Part shown: positions 24,068-33,321 of the stretch, piece by piece
Numbering within the stretch: the stretch's first letter is position 1
Layout of the letters: the number at the start of each line of letters is the position of its first letter
Assembly: GCA_963830775.1 (NCBI GenBank)
Contig: CAWHNT010000050.1
Location: forward strand, 62,001 to 126,000
DNA: 64,000 nt
Reading direction: 5' to 3'
Origin: CAWHNT01 sp963830775
GTDB taxonomy: Bacteria; Pseudomonadota; Alphaproteobacteria; Geminicoccales; Geminicoccaceae
Notes under the pieces: model-generated
What the model was told of the DNA's origin: nothing
The model's database searches: none
The model's input: the letters and a program-made list of their open reading frames with translations, nothing else
Translations under genes and position numbers: made by a program

Positions 24068-25321
24068 TCAGGCGGCCCTTCGCAGCGCCTGGCCATGCAG
24101 GTAACCTGCGAGATGCTCGCTGAGGTCGCTTGCGTCGGCAGCGGCGCCGTCGATCAGGGCGGACTTGCGGCGGCGCAGGAACGGCAGGCCGATCACGTAC
24201 ATGCCGGGCGAGGCCACGACCCCGCCCTCGTGGCGGATCTCGCCCTTGCGGTCGAGGACCGGCACGTGGAGCCAGGAATAGTCGGGCCTGAAGCCGGTGG
24301 CCCAGAGAATCGTCCTGATCCCGGCGCGGCCGAGATGCAGGCTCAGGGGCGGCGAGCCCTCGATCCTGGTCGGGGCAAAGCGCTGCGGCGGCTCCACCTC
24401 GCCGTCGAGGCCGCGGTCGGTGGCCCACCGATCGATGGTGTCGAGCAGCCTCGTCATCTTGAGGTCGGAGAGCGCGCACTGGTTGCGCAGCGAGCCCGAG
24501 AACTGGAGCTTGCCGGCGCCGATGGCGACCAGACGACCGGTGAGCGTGACGCCGATGTCGGTCAGCGCGTTCAGGTCGAGCGTTCTCCGCTCGGGCGAGC
24601 CGATCAGCTGGAGCGAGGGCACCCGCCGCGCCCGGACAAGGTCATCAACCTGGTCGTAGCGCTGATCCTGCACGCCGGCCGCGTCCATCCACCACTGGAT
24701 ATCCCGGCCTCGGTAGGTCCGAGGTGCCCGGATGTGCTCGCCCACGGCCAGGGTAACCGGGCGGCCGGAGCGATGGATCTCCTCGGCGAGCTGGACCCCG
24801 GTCGCCGAGGCGCCGACCACGAGCACGCCACCCGGTTCGAGCTGGTCCGGGTTCCTGTACGCGTGCGGCGTGAGCATCCTGACCGCAGACGGCACGACCT
24901 CGGCGAGCCTCGGGACGCAGGGTATGTTGCAGGCCCCGCTTGCCACCACCACGGCTCTGGCGTGCCAGTCGCCCCGGTCCGTGGTGACGAGGTAGCCCGA
25001 GTCGGTCGGCTGAACCGACGTCACCCTCGTCCAGGTGCGCACCGGGGCAGAGATCAGGCTCCGGTACCGGTCGAGGAACGCCACGACCTCCGGCATGGTG
25101 GCGAAGCCGTCGGGATCGTGGCCCTCGTAGCCGAAGCCTGGCAGCCGCCGCTGCCAGTTGGGGGTCAGCAGCCGGAGCGAGTCCCAGCGCTCGGTCCGCC
25201 ACGCGTTGGCGACCTCGCCGCGCTCGAGCACGACATGGTCGATGCCGCGGTCGGCGAGGCACCGGCTCATCGCCAGCCCGGCATGGCCGGCGCCGACGAT
25301 CACGGTGTCGATGGTGCGCAC
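24068..25321 (-). CDS. Flavin-containing monooxygenase-like FAD/NAD(P) oxidoreductase
   Basis: About 417 residues from GTG 25321, preferred because GGGAGGAG lies just upstream. It has two Rossmann motifs, VIVGAGHAGLAMSRCL near residue 7 (FAD) and LVVGASATGVQLAEEI near 165 (NADPH), plus the late ILWATGFRPDYSWLHVPV motif, the order of CzcO/YUCCA-type flavin monooxygenases. Cytosolic. It is the last gene of a minus-strand operon (OsmC, methyltransferase, OsmC, this gene), 31 bp after the second OsmC. Substrate unknown; S- or N-oxidation is possible. Confidence 0.87.
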   Translation of the reverse strand: MRTIDTVIVGAGHAGLAMSRCLADRGIDHVVLERGEVANAWRTERWDSLRLLTPNWQRRLPGFGYEGHDPDGFATMPEVVAFLDRYRSLISAPVRTWTRVTSVQPTDSGYLVTTDRGDWHARAVVVASGACNIPCVPRLAEVVPSAVRMLTPHAYRNPDQLEPGGVLVVGASATGVQLAEEIHRSGRPVTLAVGEHIRAPRTYRGRDIQWWMDAAGVQDQRYDQVDDLVRARRVPSLQLIGSPERRTLDLNALTDIGVTLTGRLVAIGAGKLQFSGSLRNQCALSDLKMTRLLDTIDRWATDRGLDGEVEPPQRFAPTRIEGSPPLSLHLGRAGIRTILWATGFRPDYSWLHVPVLDRKGEIRHEGGVVASPGMYVIGLPFLRRRKSALIDGAAADASDLSEHLAGYLHGQALRRAA

Positions 25322-25352
25322 GGGACTCCTCCCTGACCTCACGTTGCTCTGC

Positions 25353-25913
25353 TCAGTTCACCTCGACGATGACATCCGTCGGGTTGGTGAGGATGTCGTA
25401 GACGGCCGAGCGCTTCTGCGACTGGGCGACCAGGGCCCGGATCTCGTCCGGCGTGGCGTCGGCGTCGATCTTGAAGGTCACCTTGATGCCGTCGAACCCG
25501 TTCCGGACGTCGCGGTCCATGCCGAGGATGCCCTGGATGTCCATGCTGCCCTCGATCGTGGCCGAGACGGAGCGCAGCTGGATGTTGCGGTGCTGGGCCA
25601 CCGCGGCGATGCCGGCGGTGAGGCAGGCCCCCAGCCCGACCAGCACGTACTCGACCGGCGTCGGGCCGTTGTCCTCGGCAGCGAAGAGCTCCGGGTGATC
25701 GGCGTCGAAGGAGAAGCGCGCCTTGTGGCTCTGCTCCCCGCCGAGCCCGAAGAAGCTCTGGACGGTGGAGTGGCTGTGGGTGCCGTTCATCCAGGTGCAG
25801 GTGGTGCGCCAGCGGAACTGGGCGGCCTCGGGTGCCTGGGCCAGTGCCTCGCGGGCACCCAGCAGGGCGCCGACGTTGACGCCGTTGTTGGCCATGGAAG
25901 TCGTTGCGAGCAT
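25353..25913 (-). CDS. OsmC family protein (second of the operon)
   Basis: About 186 residues from ATG 25913 (GGGAGAAG upstream). OsmC/Ohr fold: FSFDADHPELFAAEDNGPTPVEYVLVGLGACLTAGIAA holds the first redox Cys in GLGACLTAG; the second OsmC Cys position near the C-terminal half is not evident, so a peroxidase cycle with two Cys is doubtful. The domain ends VYDILTNPTDVIVEVN. It differs clearly from the other OsmC in this operon (26772-27290). Likely cytosolic, handling hydroperoxides or other electrophiles/sulfane sulfur (inference). Confidence 0.85.
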   Translation of the reverse strand: MLATTSMANNGVNVGALLGAREALAQAPEAAQFRWRTTCTWMNGTHSHSTVQSFFGLGGEQSHKARFSFDADHPELFAAEDNGPTPVEYVLVGLGACLTAGIAAVAQHRNIQLRSVSATIEGSMDIQGILGMDRDVRNGFDGIKVTFKIDADATPDEIRALVAQSQKRSAVYDILTNPTDVIVEVN

Positions 25914-25932
25914 GGATCTTCTCCCTGTCTGC

Positions 25933-26766
25933 TCAGTGGACCGAAGGACCGGGAACCCGGGCGGAGGCGATGACGAACTCGCCGGGCAGCCGGTAGCCAT
26001 CGTCCGCCCGGTAGGCGGCGATGGATTGGAGGTACTCGGCGTGCACCGCCCGCCGGGTCGGCTCGTCGAAGCGGCTGTAGGCGAGGGCCACGGGCCCGCC
26101 GCGGAACACGGCACCCAGCGCCTCGTCGGCGGAGCGGTAGTGGAGGGTCGTCGGCAGGCGCTGCGAGCGGATGTCGGCGAAGCCCGCGGCCGCGAACGCC
26201 CGTGCAAGCATGTCCTGCGTGCCGAGCTGGAAGAACATGGGGCAGACCTCGGAGGCCACTCTTGCGTCCGTGATCGGGAAGATCTCGGCCCAGCCGCAGT
26301 TCTTCCGGGCACCCCAGACGGCGGCGGCCGCCCTGCCGCCGGGCCCGAGCAGGCGCCGCATCTCGCAGAGCGCGCGGACCGGGTCGGGCACGTACATGAG
26401 GCCCAGGGCGCACAAGGCGGCATCGAAGCTCCCGTCCGCGAACGGCAGCTCCTCGGCATCGGCGCGCTCGAAGCGGACGTTGCGGATGCCACGCTGTGCT
26501 GCGATCCGATCCGCACCCTCGATCATCTGGCCGGAGATGTCGGTGCCGACGACCATCCCGGCCTCGCCCACCATCCGGGCCACGCGCAGGCTGACCAGCC
26601 CGGTGCCGCAGGCGACGTCCAGGACCCGGTCGCCGGACCGCAGGTCCGCCATGTCGAGCAACGCGGAATGGGCCGGCTCGAGCTGGGTGCCCCAGCCTTC
26701 CTCGTAGGCGCCGACGGCCCGGTCCCAGCCGTATCGCTGCACGCGGCGCTGCAGTCGGGGGTCCAT
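25933..26766 (-). CDS. Class I SAM-dependent methyltransferase
   Basis: 277 residues from ATG 26766, only 5 bp after the upstream OsmC stop. The Rossmann SAM motifs are clear: VLDVACGTGLVSLRVA near residue 47, GTDISGQMIEGA, FERADAEELPFADGSFDAAL and LLGPGGRAAAAVWG. The style is UbiE/small-molecule methyltransferase. Its place between two OsmC genes and before a flavin monooxygenase suggests detoxification of a small thiol, metalloid or electrophile, but no substrate motif is visible. Confidence 0.88.
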   Translation of the reverse strand: MDPRLQRRVQRYGWDRAVGAYEEGWGTQLEPAHSALLDMADLRSGDRVLDVACGTGLVSLRVARMVGEAGMVVGTDISGQMIEGADRIAAQRGIRNVRFERADAEELPFADGSFDAALCALGLMYVPDPVRALCEMRRLLGPGGRAAAAVWGARKNCGWAEIFPITDARVASEVCPMFFQLGTQDMLARAFAAAGFADIRSQRLPTTLHYRSADEALGAVFRGGPVALAYSRFDEPTRRAVHAEYLQSIAAYRADDGYRLPGEFVIASARVPGPSVH

Positions 26767-26771
26767 GACGG

Positions 26772-27290
26772 TCAGGCCTCCTTGCCGTTCAGATGCCGGA
26801 TGCGCTTCAGCGGGACGCCGGTGCTGAACACGTCCAGGTAGGGGCTGTGGCGCTCGACAAGCTCCAGGACCCGGGCCAGCTCGTGGTCGGGAGCCGGGCT
26901 GTCGACCGAGATCGTGTAGCGGACCTCGGAGTAGCCGGGCTTGACCCCCTCGACGCCGAGCTCGCCTCGGGCATCGAAATCGGCCTGGACCTCGACCTCG
27001 AGGTTCTCGATCGGAACGCCCAGACGGGCGGACCAGGTGGCGATCTCGATGGCAAGGCAGCTCGCGAGCGCCGCACGGCCGAGCACGCCTGGATTGGGTG
27101 CGGTCTCGTCGCCGCCGGCCTTGGCGGGCATGTCGGCCGCCAGCCGCCATGGGCCGTCCTCGATCTCGCAGCGCAGGCCGTGGACGAGGCGGGCCCTGGT
27201 CGTACATGTTTTCTGTCCGCGGGACGGTTTCACGGCGAGCAGCTTGATGTTGCGCTCGATGATCTCCCGGATGGTGCCCGGATCGGCCAT
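26772..27290 (-). CDS. OsmC family protein (first of the operon)
   Basis: About 172 residues. ATG 27290 is chosen because GGAGGGCG precedes it directly; the longer frame start lies inside that site. It begins TIREIIERNIKLLAVKPSRG, with the OsmC Cys in LGRAALASCLAIEIATWSARLG and a second Cys in LRCEIEDG. The tail SPYLDVFSTGVPLKRIRHLNG matches OsmC-type proteins (second Cys replaced by Ser/Thr), so peroxidase chemistry is uncertain. First gene of a four-gene operon; its start is 225 bp from the divergent MBL-fold gene. Confidence 0.83.
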   Translation of the reverse strand: MADPGTIREIIERNIKLLAVKPSRGQKTCTTRARLVHGLRCEIEDGPWRLAADMPAKAGGDETAPNPGVLGRAALASCLAIEIATWSARLGVPIENLEVEVQADFDARGELGVEGVKPGYSEVRYTISVDSPAPDHELARVLELVERHSPYLDVFSTGVPLKRIRHLNGKEA

Positions 27291-27514
27291 ATCGCCCTCC
27301 ACCATGGTCGGTCTGTCGGGTGTTGCGCCTTGGCGCGAGCCGGGACCGGCTGCCGCCAGGATCGTCGCTCACAGGAGCGCACCTGGCGGGATCAGCTGAG
27401 GGGCAGCTTCCGTTGGCGAGGTTTCTGGCGCATGTCGCGTCGGCGCCCGGTCTGCTTCAACTGTGTGAGGCCCGCGACCGCCGGCAGGCGGGCAGTGAGT
27501 TTCAATGACCCGGA

Positions 27515-28192
27515 ATGAGCATGCCAGAGATCCGAGCCGCCATCGTGCCCGTGACCCCGTTCCAGCAGAACTGCGCCATCCTGTGGGATGAGCCCAGCAT
27601 GAGGGCTGTCGTGGTCGACCCCGGCGGCGACGTCGAGCGCATCCTGGACGCGACCAGGAAGCTCGCGGTTCGGCCGGAGGCGATCTGGCTCACCCACGGC
27701 CATATCGACCATGCCGGCGGGGCCGCAGCCTTGCGGGATGCGCTCCAGACCGGCGAGGCCACGATCCCGATCGTGGGCCCGGCCGAGCAGGACCGGTTCC
27801 TCCTCCAGGGTCTGGAGCAGCAGGGCCGGACCTACGGGATCGCCGGTGCCCGCAATGTCCTGCCCGACCGCTGGCTCACGGAAGGCGAGGAGCTGCGCCT
27901 CGCCGACCACGTGTTCCAGGTCCTGCACTGCCCTGGCCACACGCCGGGCCACATCACCCTGATCAACAGTGCCGCCCGCTTCGCCGTCGTCGGCGACGTC
28001 CTCTTCCGCGGCTCGGTCGGCCGGACCGACTTCCCCTACGGCGACCACGCGGCGCTGATCCGCGCGATCCGCGAGAAGCTCTTCCCGCTGGGCGACGACA
28101 TCAGCTTCCTATGCGGCCACGGGCCCGGCTCCACCTTCGGCGCCGAACGCCAGAGCAACCCGTTCGTCGGCGATGGTGCCCGAGCCCCCTAA
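27515..28192 (+). CDS. MBL-fold metallo-hydrolase (glyoxalase II-like)
   Basis: 225 residues. The metallo-beta-lactamase motif LTHGHIDHAGG near residues 60-70 gives the HxHxDH zinc site; further ligands are H in LHCPGHTPGHI, D in VVGDVLFRGSVGRTDFP and H in FLCGHGPGSTFG. The sequence FQQNCAILWDEPSMRAVVVDPGGD at the start is typical of YcbL/GloB-related hydrolases. It cleaves a thioester or similar bond in the cytosol. It converges with the SDR gene with a 4-bp stop overlap. Confidence 0.92.
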   Translation: MSMPEIRAAIVPVTPFQQNCAILWDEPSMRAVVVDPGGDVERILDATRKLAVRPEAIWLTHGHIDHAGGAAALRDALQTGEATIPIVGPAEQDRFLLQGLEQQGRTYGIAGARNVLPDRWLTEGEELRLADHVFQVLHCPGHTPGHITLINSAARFAVVGDVLFRGSVGRTDFPYGDHAALIRAIREKLFPLGDDISFLCGHGPGSTFGAERQSNPFVGDGARAP

Positions 28193-29046
28193 CCCCCCGC
28201 CTCGAACCCGGGATAGAGCGTCATCCCGCCATCCACGTAGAGCGTGGTGCCGGTCAGGTAGTCGGCCTCGTCCGAGGCCAGCCACACGGCAGCCCGGGCG
28301 ATGTCCTCGGGCTCGCCGATCCGCTTGTAGGGGATGAGGCGCATCAGGTCGGCATAGGCCTCCGGCGTCTCCCAGGCCGCGCGGTTGATCGGCGTGCGGA
28401 TCGCCCCCGGGGCGATCGCGTTCACCCGGATGCGCCAGGGCGCCACCTCCTGCGCGATGCTCTTCATCAGCAGCATCACCCCGCCCTTGCTCGCGGCATA
28501 GTTCACGTGCCCGGCCCAGGGGATGGTGTCGTGGACCGAGCTCATGCAGACGATCTTGCCGGCGGCACAGGAGACGTCGGCGCGAACACCCTGGCGCCTG
28601 AAGGCGCGCACGGCCTCGCGGGCACAGAGGAACTGGCCGGTGAGGTTGACGCCGATGACGGTGTTCCAGTCCTTGAGCGTCATCTCTTCGAGGGGAGCGT
28701 CCTTCTGCAGGCCGGCGTTGGCGACCAGGATGTCGATGCCGCCGAACTCCTCCTGCATGTGCGCGAACATGGCCAGGACCTGCTCCTCCTGGCTCACGTC
28801 GGCCTGGTGGGCGATGGCGCGGACACCCTCGCGGCGGATCTCCTCCACGGCCGCCTCGGCACCTGCATGGTCGCTCGCGTAGTTGACCATGACGTCGGCC
28901 CCGGCCTGACCCAGCGCCGCCGCGATCGCCTTGCCGATGCCGGAGCTGGCGCCGGTGACAAGGGCCTTCTGGCCCTTCAGTACCTGCCGTGGCGGGCAAG
29001 AGGGCATGACGACCGGAGGAAGCTGATCGTCCGCAGTGCTGCTCAT
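28189..29046 (-). CDS. SDR family oxidoreductase (glucose 1-dehydrogenase-like)
   Basis: About 285 residues from ATG 29046 (GGAG upstream). NAD(P)-binding ALVTGASSGIGKAIAAALG near residue 27, NAG motif in ILVANAGLQKD, active-site Ser in IVCMSSVHDTIPW and YxxxK in VNYAASKGGVML; the end YLTGTTLYVDGGMTLYPGF is standard. The HVNYAASKGG and GEPEDIARAAVWLAS blocks resemble bacterial glucose 1-dehydrogenases, which oxidise aldoses with NAD(P). An N-terminal 20-residue extension precedes the core. Divergent from the MFS gene (116 bp). Confidence 0.9.
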   Translation of the reverse strand: MSSTADDQLPPVVMPSCPPRQVLKGQKALVTGASSGIGKAIAAALGQAGADVMVNYASDHAGAEAAVEEIRREGVRAIAHQADVSQEEQVLAMFAHMQEEFGGIDILVANAGLQKDAPLEEMTLKDWNTVIGVNLTGQFLCAREAVRAFRRQGVRADVSCAAGKIVCMSSVHDTIPWAGHVNYAASKGGVMLLMKSIAQEVAPWRIRVNAIAPGAIRTPINRAAWETPEAYADLMRLIPYKRIGEPEDIARAAVWLASDEADYLTGTTLYVDGGMTLYPGFEAGG

Positions 29047-29162
29047 CCAGGTTCTCCGTGCTTCAGGCTTGTGACCAGATGGCGGCAGGACGGCGTCCCG
29101 CACAGCTTGATTCCGCAGGCCCGCCGCGCGACCTACGCCCTTGCCGTTCGCCGCCAGGATTG

Positions 29163-30684
29163 ATGATGCCGATCGCCTCGACCGTCGCCGACCCGCCGCC
29201 GATCCTCGAGCATGCCACCATCCGCTCGATCGTCATCGGCATCATGCTCGCCATGTTCCTGGCCGCCCTCGACCAGACCATCGTCGCCACCGCCCTGCCC
29301 ACCATCGGGCGCGAGCTCGGCGACCTCGCGCACCTGCCCTGGGTGGTGACGGCCTATCTCCTCAGCGCTACCGCGGTGACACCGCTCTACGGCAAGCTCA
29401 GCGACATCCACGGCCGGCGCAAGATCCTGCTGATCGGCATCGGCATCTTCATCCTGGGCTCGGCCGCCTGCGCTCTCGCCACCTCGATGCTGGCGCTGAT
29501 CGGCGCCCGTGCGCTGCAGGGGCTGGGCGGCGGCGGGCTGATCTCGCTGGCGCAGACCATCATCGCCGACATCGTGGCGCCCAAGGAGCGGGCCCGCTAC
29601 CAGGGCTATTTCGCCAGCGTGTTCGTGCTGGCGAGCATCGCCGGGCCGGTGCTGGGCGGGTTCTTCGCCGAGCACCTGCACTGGTCGATGATCTTCTGGA
29701 TCAACCTGCCGCTGGGTGCCGTGGCCTTGTGGATGACCTGGGGCACGCTCCGCCAGCTTCCCCGCCATGAGCGGCCGCACCGCCTCGACGTGCTGGGGGC
29801 GGTGCTGATGACGCTCGCCACCGTGCTCTTCCTCCTGGCGCTGAGCTGGGGCGGCATGACCTACCCCTGGGGCTCGGCCCCGATCATGGGCCTGCTCCTG
29901 GCCTCGGCCGTGCTGGCGGTCCTGTTCGTGGCCCGCCTCGCCACCGCGGCCGAGCCGCTGCTCCCGCCCTCGATCCTGCTCAACCCGGTGGTGAGCCGGG
30001 GCACGCTCGCCGCCTTCTTCACCGTGGGCTCGCTGATCGGGCTCTCGATCTACGTGCCGATCTACTTCGAGACCGTGCTCAAGCTCAGGGCCAGCAGCTC
30101 GGGCGTGGCGCTGATCCCGCTCATGGCAGGCGTGATCGTCGGCGCCACCACCGCGAGCCGCCTCATGGTCAGGATCCGCCACTACAAGCGCACCCCGGCC
30201 GCGGGCCTGCTGCTGGCGGCCGGCGCCTGCGCGCTGCTGTCCTTGTGGTCCGGCGATCTGACGCTGGCCCATGGCCGAGGTGCTGCTCGGGGTCGTCGGC
30301 ATCGGCATCGGGACCGTGCTGCCGGTGGTGACGGTGGCGATCCAGAACTCGGTCCCGATGCATGAGGTCGGGACAGCCACCGCCACCATGAACTTCTTCC
30401 GCTCGCTGGGTGGTGCGATGGCCGTGGCCGCCTTCGGCGCCATCGTGCTCAGCGGCATCGCCGGCCCCGAGGCGGGCGGTGTCGGCCTGCAGAGCCTGTC
30501 GGAGACGGTGAGCCGACAGGGCCTCGACCTCTCCGGCGTCTTCCGCTGGGTGTTCGGCGCTGCCGGCGCCGGCCTCGTCATCGCCTTCGGCTGGCTCCTG
30601 CAGATGGAGGAGCTGCCGCTGCGCTCGGCCTACGACCGAAAGCCGGCCCCGGGCCCGGGCGTGGCAGGCGAGCAGCACGGATGA
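29163..30684 (+). CDS. MFS drug exporter of the DHA2/EmrB-QacA type (14 TM), one frameshift
   Basis: About 507 residues in two frames. The N-terminal part has FLAALDQTIVATALPTIGREL, motif A in YGKLSDIHGRRKILLIG, and motif C-like VLASIAGPVLGGFFAEH; the C-terminal part has GIGTVLPVVTVAIQNSV and TATATMNFFRSLGGAM. The frame breaks at CCC 30268-30270, where deleting one C gives TLAMAEVLLGVVG. Proton-driven efflux of a small amphipathic compound at the inner membrane. The stop overlaps the GntR start (ATGA 30681-30684), so exporter and regulator are one transcription unit. Confidence 0.87.
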
Positions 30685-31361
30685 TCGGCCCGGCGAGGAC
30701 GCGTGCCGAGCGGCTGCGCGACGAGATCGCCCAGGCCATCCTCTCGGGCGATCTCTGCCCCGGCGAGCGGCTCGACGAGCACGGCCTTGCCCAGCGCTAC
30801 GCCGTCTCGCGCACGCCGGTGCGGGAAGCGCTGAAGCAGCTGGCCGGGATCGAGCTCGTCGAGCTGCGGCCGCACCGCGGTGCGGTCGTGGCCGAGCTGC
30901 ATCAATCGCGGATCGGCGAGCTGTTCGAGGCGCTGGCTGAGGCCGAGGCGGTCTGCGCCAGGCTGGCGGCGATCAAGATGTCGGGCTTCGAGCGCGAGCG
31001 GCTGGAGGTGCTGCACGCCACCTGCACGGGCGCCCTCACCGGCGGCGACCAGGAGGCGATCCCCACCACCAACCGGGCCCTGCACGAGGCGATCTATGCC
31101 GGCGCCCACAACGCCTTCCTCGCCGACTGCGTCCAGGGTCTGCGGCGCCGCCTGATGCCGTTCAGCCGGGCCCAGTTCCGCTTGGCCGAGCGCCCGCTGC
31201 AGTCCGCCCGCGAGCACGAGCAGGTGATGGCGGCGATCCGGCGTCGGGACGGGGAGGGGGCGGCCGACGTGATGCGCCGGCACATCCTGGCCGTGGGCCA
31301 TGCCTGGCAGGCCTGGGCCGCCGACCCCGAAGCTCAGCTGGCCGCGCTCGCCGCCAAATAG
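30681..31361 (+). CDS. GntR-family (FadR/FCD subgroup) transcriptional regulator
   Basis: 226 residues. An N-terminal winged helix-turn-helix (ILSGDLCPGERLDEHGLAQ, then RYAVSRTPVREALKQLAG as recognition helix) is joined to a helical FCD ligand-binding domain with the metal-site residues E in AEAEAVCARLAAIK and H in NRALHEAIYAGAHN and SAREHEQVM. FCD regulators bind small acids with palindromic operators of the T-T-G-N4-C-A-A kind. Two TTGCATGCAA palindromes lie at 33116 and 33179 in the promoter between atzF and the ABC importer, making this the likely regulator of the neighbouring catabolic cluster. It converges on atzF with a 28-bp overlap. Confidence 0.92.
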   Translation: MIGPARTRAERLRDEIAQAILSGDLCPGERLDEHGLAQRYAVSRTPVREALKQLAGIELVELRPHRGAVVAELHQSRIGELFEALAEAEAVCARLAAIKMSGFERERLEVLHATCTGALTGGDQEAIPTTNRALHEAIYAGAHNAFLADCVQGLRRRLMPFSRAQFRLAERPLQSAREHEQVMAAIRRRDGEGAADVMRRHILAVGHAWQAWAADPEAQLAALAAK

Positions 31362-33059
31362 GCGCGCCAGCCGCCATGGGCGCTGATGTCGGCGGCACCC
31401 TCCAGAGCACCCGGCTCGCAGACGAAGCCCTTCACCTTGGCGCCGTCCACGAGCTCGACCGTGCCGATCGCCATGGGCGGTGGGATGCGGGCGACGAAGC
31501 GGCCGAAGCGCGCCGCATCGAGCGCATAGACCTCGACCTCGATCGGCGTGCCTTCCGCGCGGGTGCGGACGAGGCCCGGCTTGGGCGGCACTGTTCCGGC
31601 CAGCGCGAACAGGCGGTAGGCGGAGGAGGTGCGCGTCCGCCGCACCAGGGCGGCACCCTCCAGCTCATGGTGCAGCGGCTGGCCCTCGAGGTGGGCACCG
31701 ACGACCGCGAGCTCGACCAAGCCTTCCCAGTCGCGGCCCAGGGCGAGGAGGGCATCGTCGGTCATCGCCGGTGCGAGCAGCGTGATCCCGAACGGCACCC
31801 CGTCGTCGCGACGGCCGGCCGGCAGGGCGAGGCCCGCGAGATCGAGCAGGTTGACGAAGTTGGTGTAGGTGCCCAGGCGCGCATTCGGCCCGATCGGGTC
31901 GGCCTCGAGATCCGCCAGCGTCGGGATCGTGGGTGCGGTCGGGACCATCAGCGCGTCGATCTCGTTCCAGACCCGCCCGGCTTTCCGGCGCAGCGCCTCC
32001 AGCCGGTACATGGCCTGGAAGGTGTCGACGGCGGTCATGGACTTGGCTGGTGCGATGATCCGCTTGGTGACCGGATGGACCTCGCTGCCGTGGGCGTCGA
32101 TGAAGCCGCCCACCGCCGCGTAGCGCTCGGCGACCCAGGGGCCCTCGTAGAGCAGGCGGGCCACCGCCATGAACGGCTCGAGGTCGATCGGCACGATCCG
32201 GGCACCCAGATGGCGGGCACGCGTGCGGGCGGCGGAGAAGAGCTTGGAATAGGCCGCGTCGCCGAAGAACTCGGGCGCTTCCGGGATGCCCAGGCGCAGG
32301 CCCCGCCAGCCGGGCAGGGCCACCGGCCGGTAGGGGCGGGCGTAGGGATCGCCCTCGCTCTCGCCCCTGGCTGCCGCGAGCACGAGGGCTGCATCGGCCG
32401 AGCTCGCGGCGAACACCGAGACGCAGTCGAGCGAGCGGCAGGCGGGCACCACGCCCTCGCAGGAGATCACGCCGCGGCTGGGCTTCAGGCCGACAAGGTT
32501 GCAGAAGCCGGCCGGCACGCGCCCGGAGCCTGCCGTGTCGGTGCCCAGCGCGAAGCTGGCCAGGCCCTGCGCCACGGCCACGGCCGAGCCGGAGCTCGAC
32601 CCCCCAGGCACGTAGCGGGCGTCGAACGGGTTGCGCGGCGTGCCGTAGGGCGAGCGCACGCCGACAAGGCCGGTCGCGAACTGGTCGAGGTTGGTCTTGC
32701 CGACGAGCGATGGCGCCGGCCGCGACCAGCCGGGCCACGGCGGCGGCATCCGCCCGTGCGGTGTAGGCGAAGGCGGGGCAGGCGGCGGTCGTAGGCAGGC
32801 CCGCCACGTCGATATTGTCCTTGACCGCGAACGGCACGCCCCAGAGCGGCAGCGCCTCGCGGGTGCCGGCCGGCATGCGCTCCAGGGCGGCGGCCCGGGT
32901 CAGCAATCGCTCGCGGTCCGGCGCGACGATCCAGATCGCCGGGTCCGCCACCGCCTCGTTGCGGTCGAGGATGGCCTGGACGACCGCGGAGGGGCTGAGC
33001 CTGCCGCCCGCATAGGCAGCCTGCAGCCCGGCAATGCCCAGGCCTCTCAAATCCAGCAT
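31334..33059 (-). CDS. atzF: Allophanate hydrolase (AtzF-like), one frameshift
   Basis: About 574 residues in two frames. The amidase-signature catalytic Lys is in LWGVPFAVKDNIDVAG near residue 78, and after the break come LVGKTNLDQFATGLVG, VPGGSSSGSAVAVAQG (catalytic Ser pair) and LGTDTAGSGRVPAGFCNLVG. The ~130-residue C-terminal domain (LAGTVPPKPGLVR ... VELVDGAKVKGFVCEP ... AHGGWRAYLA) is the second catalytic/stabilising domain of allophanate hydrolases. It splits allophanate to ammonia and CO2, the last step of cyanurate and biuret use. Frame break at about 32708 (one extra base). Divergent from the ABC importer. Confidence 0.87.
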
Positions 33060-33115
33060 GCTCCGCGATCTCCAGCTATCGTCAGTGCCGTCCAGCAAGC
33101 ATCATGCCCAAAGCG

Positions 33116-33192
33116 GTTGCATGCAACAATCGCCCCACTCGCGGCATTTCCGTGTGCAGCGGTGAACGGCATCGGATCGATTGCATGCAATC
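33116..33192. promoter_or_regulatory. Two GntR-type palindromic operators in the atzF/ABC-importer divergent promoter
   Basis: GTTGCATGCAAC (33116-33127) and GATTGCATGCAATC (33179-33192) are perfect palindromes sharing the core TTGCATGCAA; their centres are 64 bp apart, about six helical turns. They lie in the 262-bp gap between atzF (start 33059) and the substrate-binding protein gene (start 33322). The spacing would allow cooperative binding by a dimeric FCD-type GntR protein and joint control of both directions; the GntR gene at 30681 is the obvious candidate. Confidence 0.65.
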
Positions 33193-33321
33193 CAGGCAGA
33201 CGGTGATCGCCGCGGAGGCAATCGACGGCCCTCCGGCCCACTCCGCCGCCAGAGGGAGGGCTGGCACGCCACTTGCTGCGGCAGGGCGCAAGCTGCTGTC
33301 GTCGGAGCAAGGGGGAGCGTC

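Noticed and set aside
21777..24479. 900-residue ORF covering the PHA depolymerase and the small helical protein
   Set aside because: It is a chance open frame: upstream of ATG 23945 it is non-coding, the Fn3 part is out of frame, and the small protein has its own ribosome-binding site and ATG.
31376..32794. 472-residue plus-strand ORF opposite atzF
   Set aside because: Antisense shadow of an amidase-signature enzyme with intact catalytic motifs.
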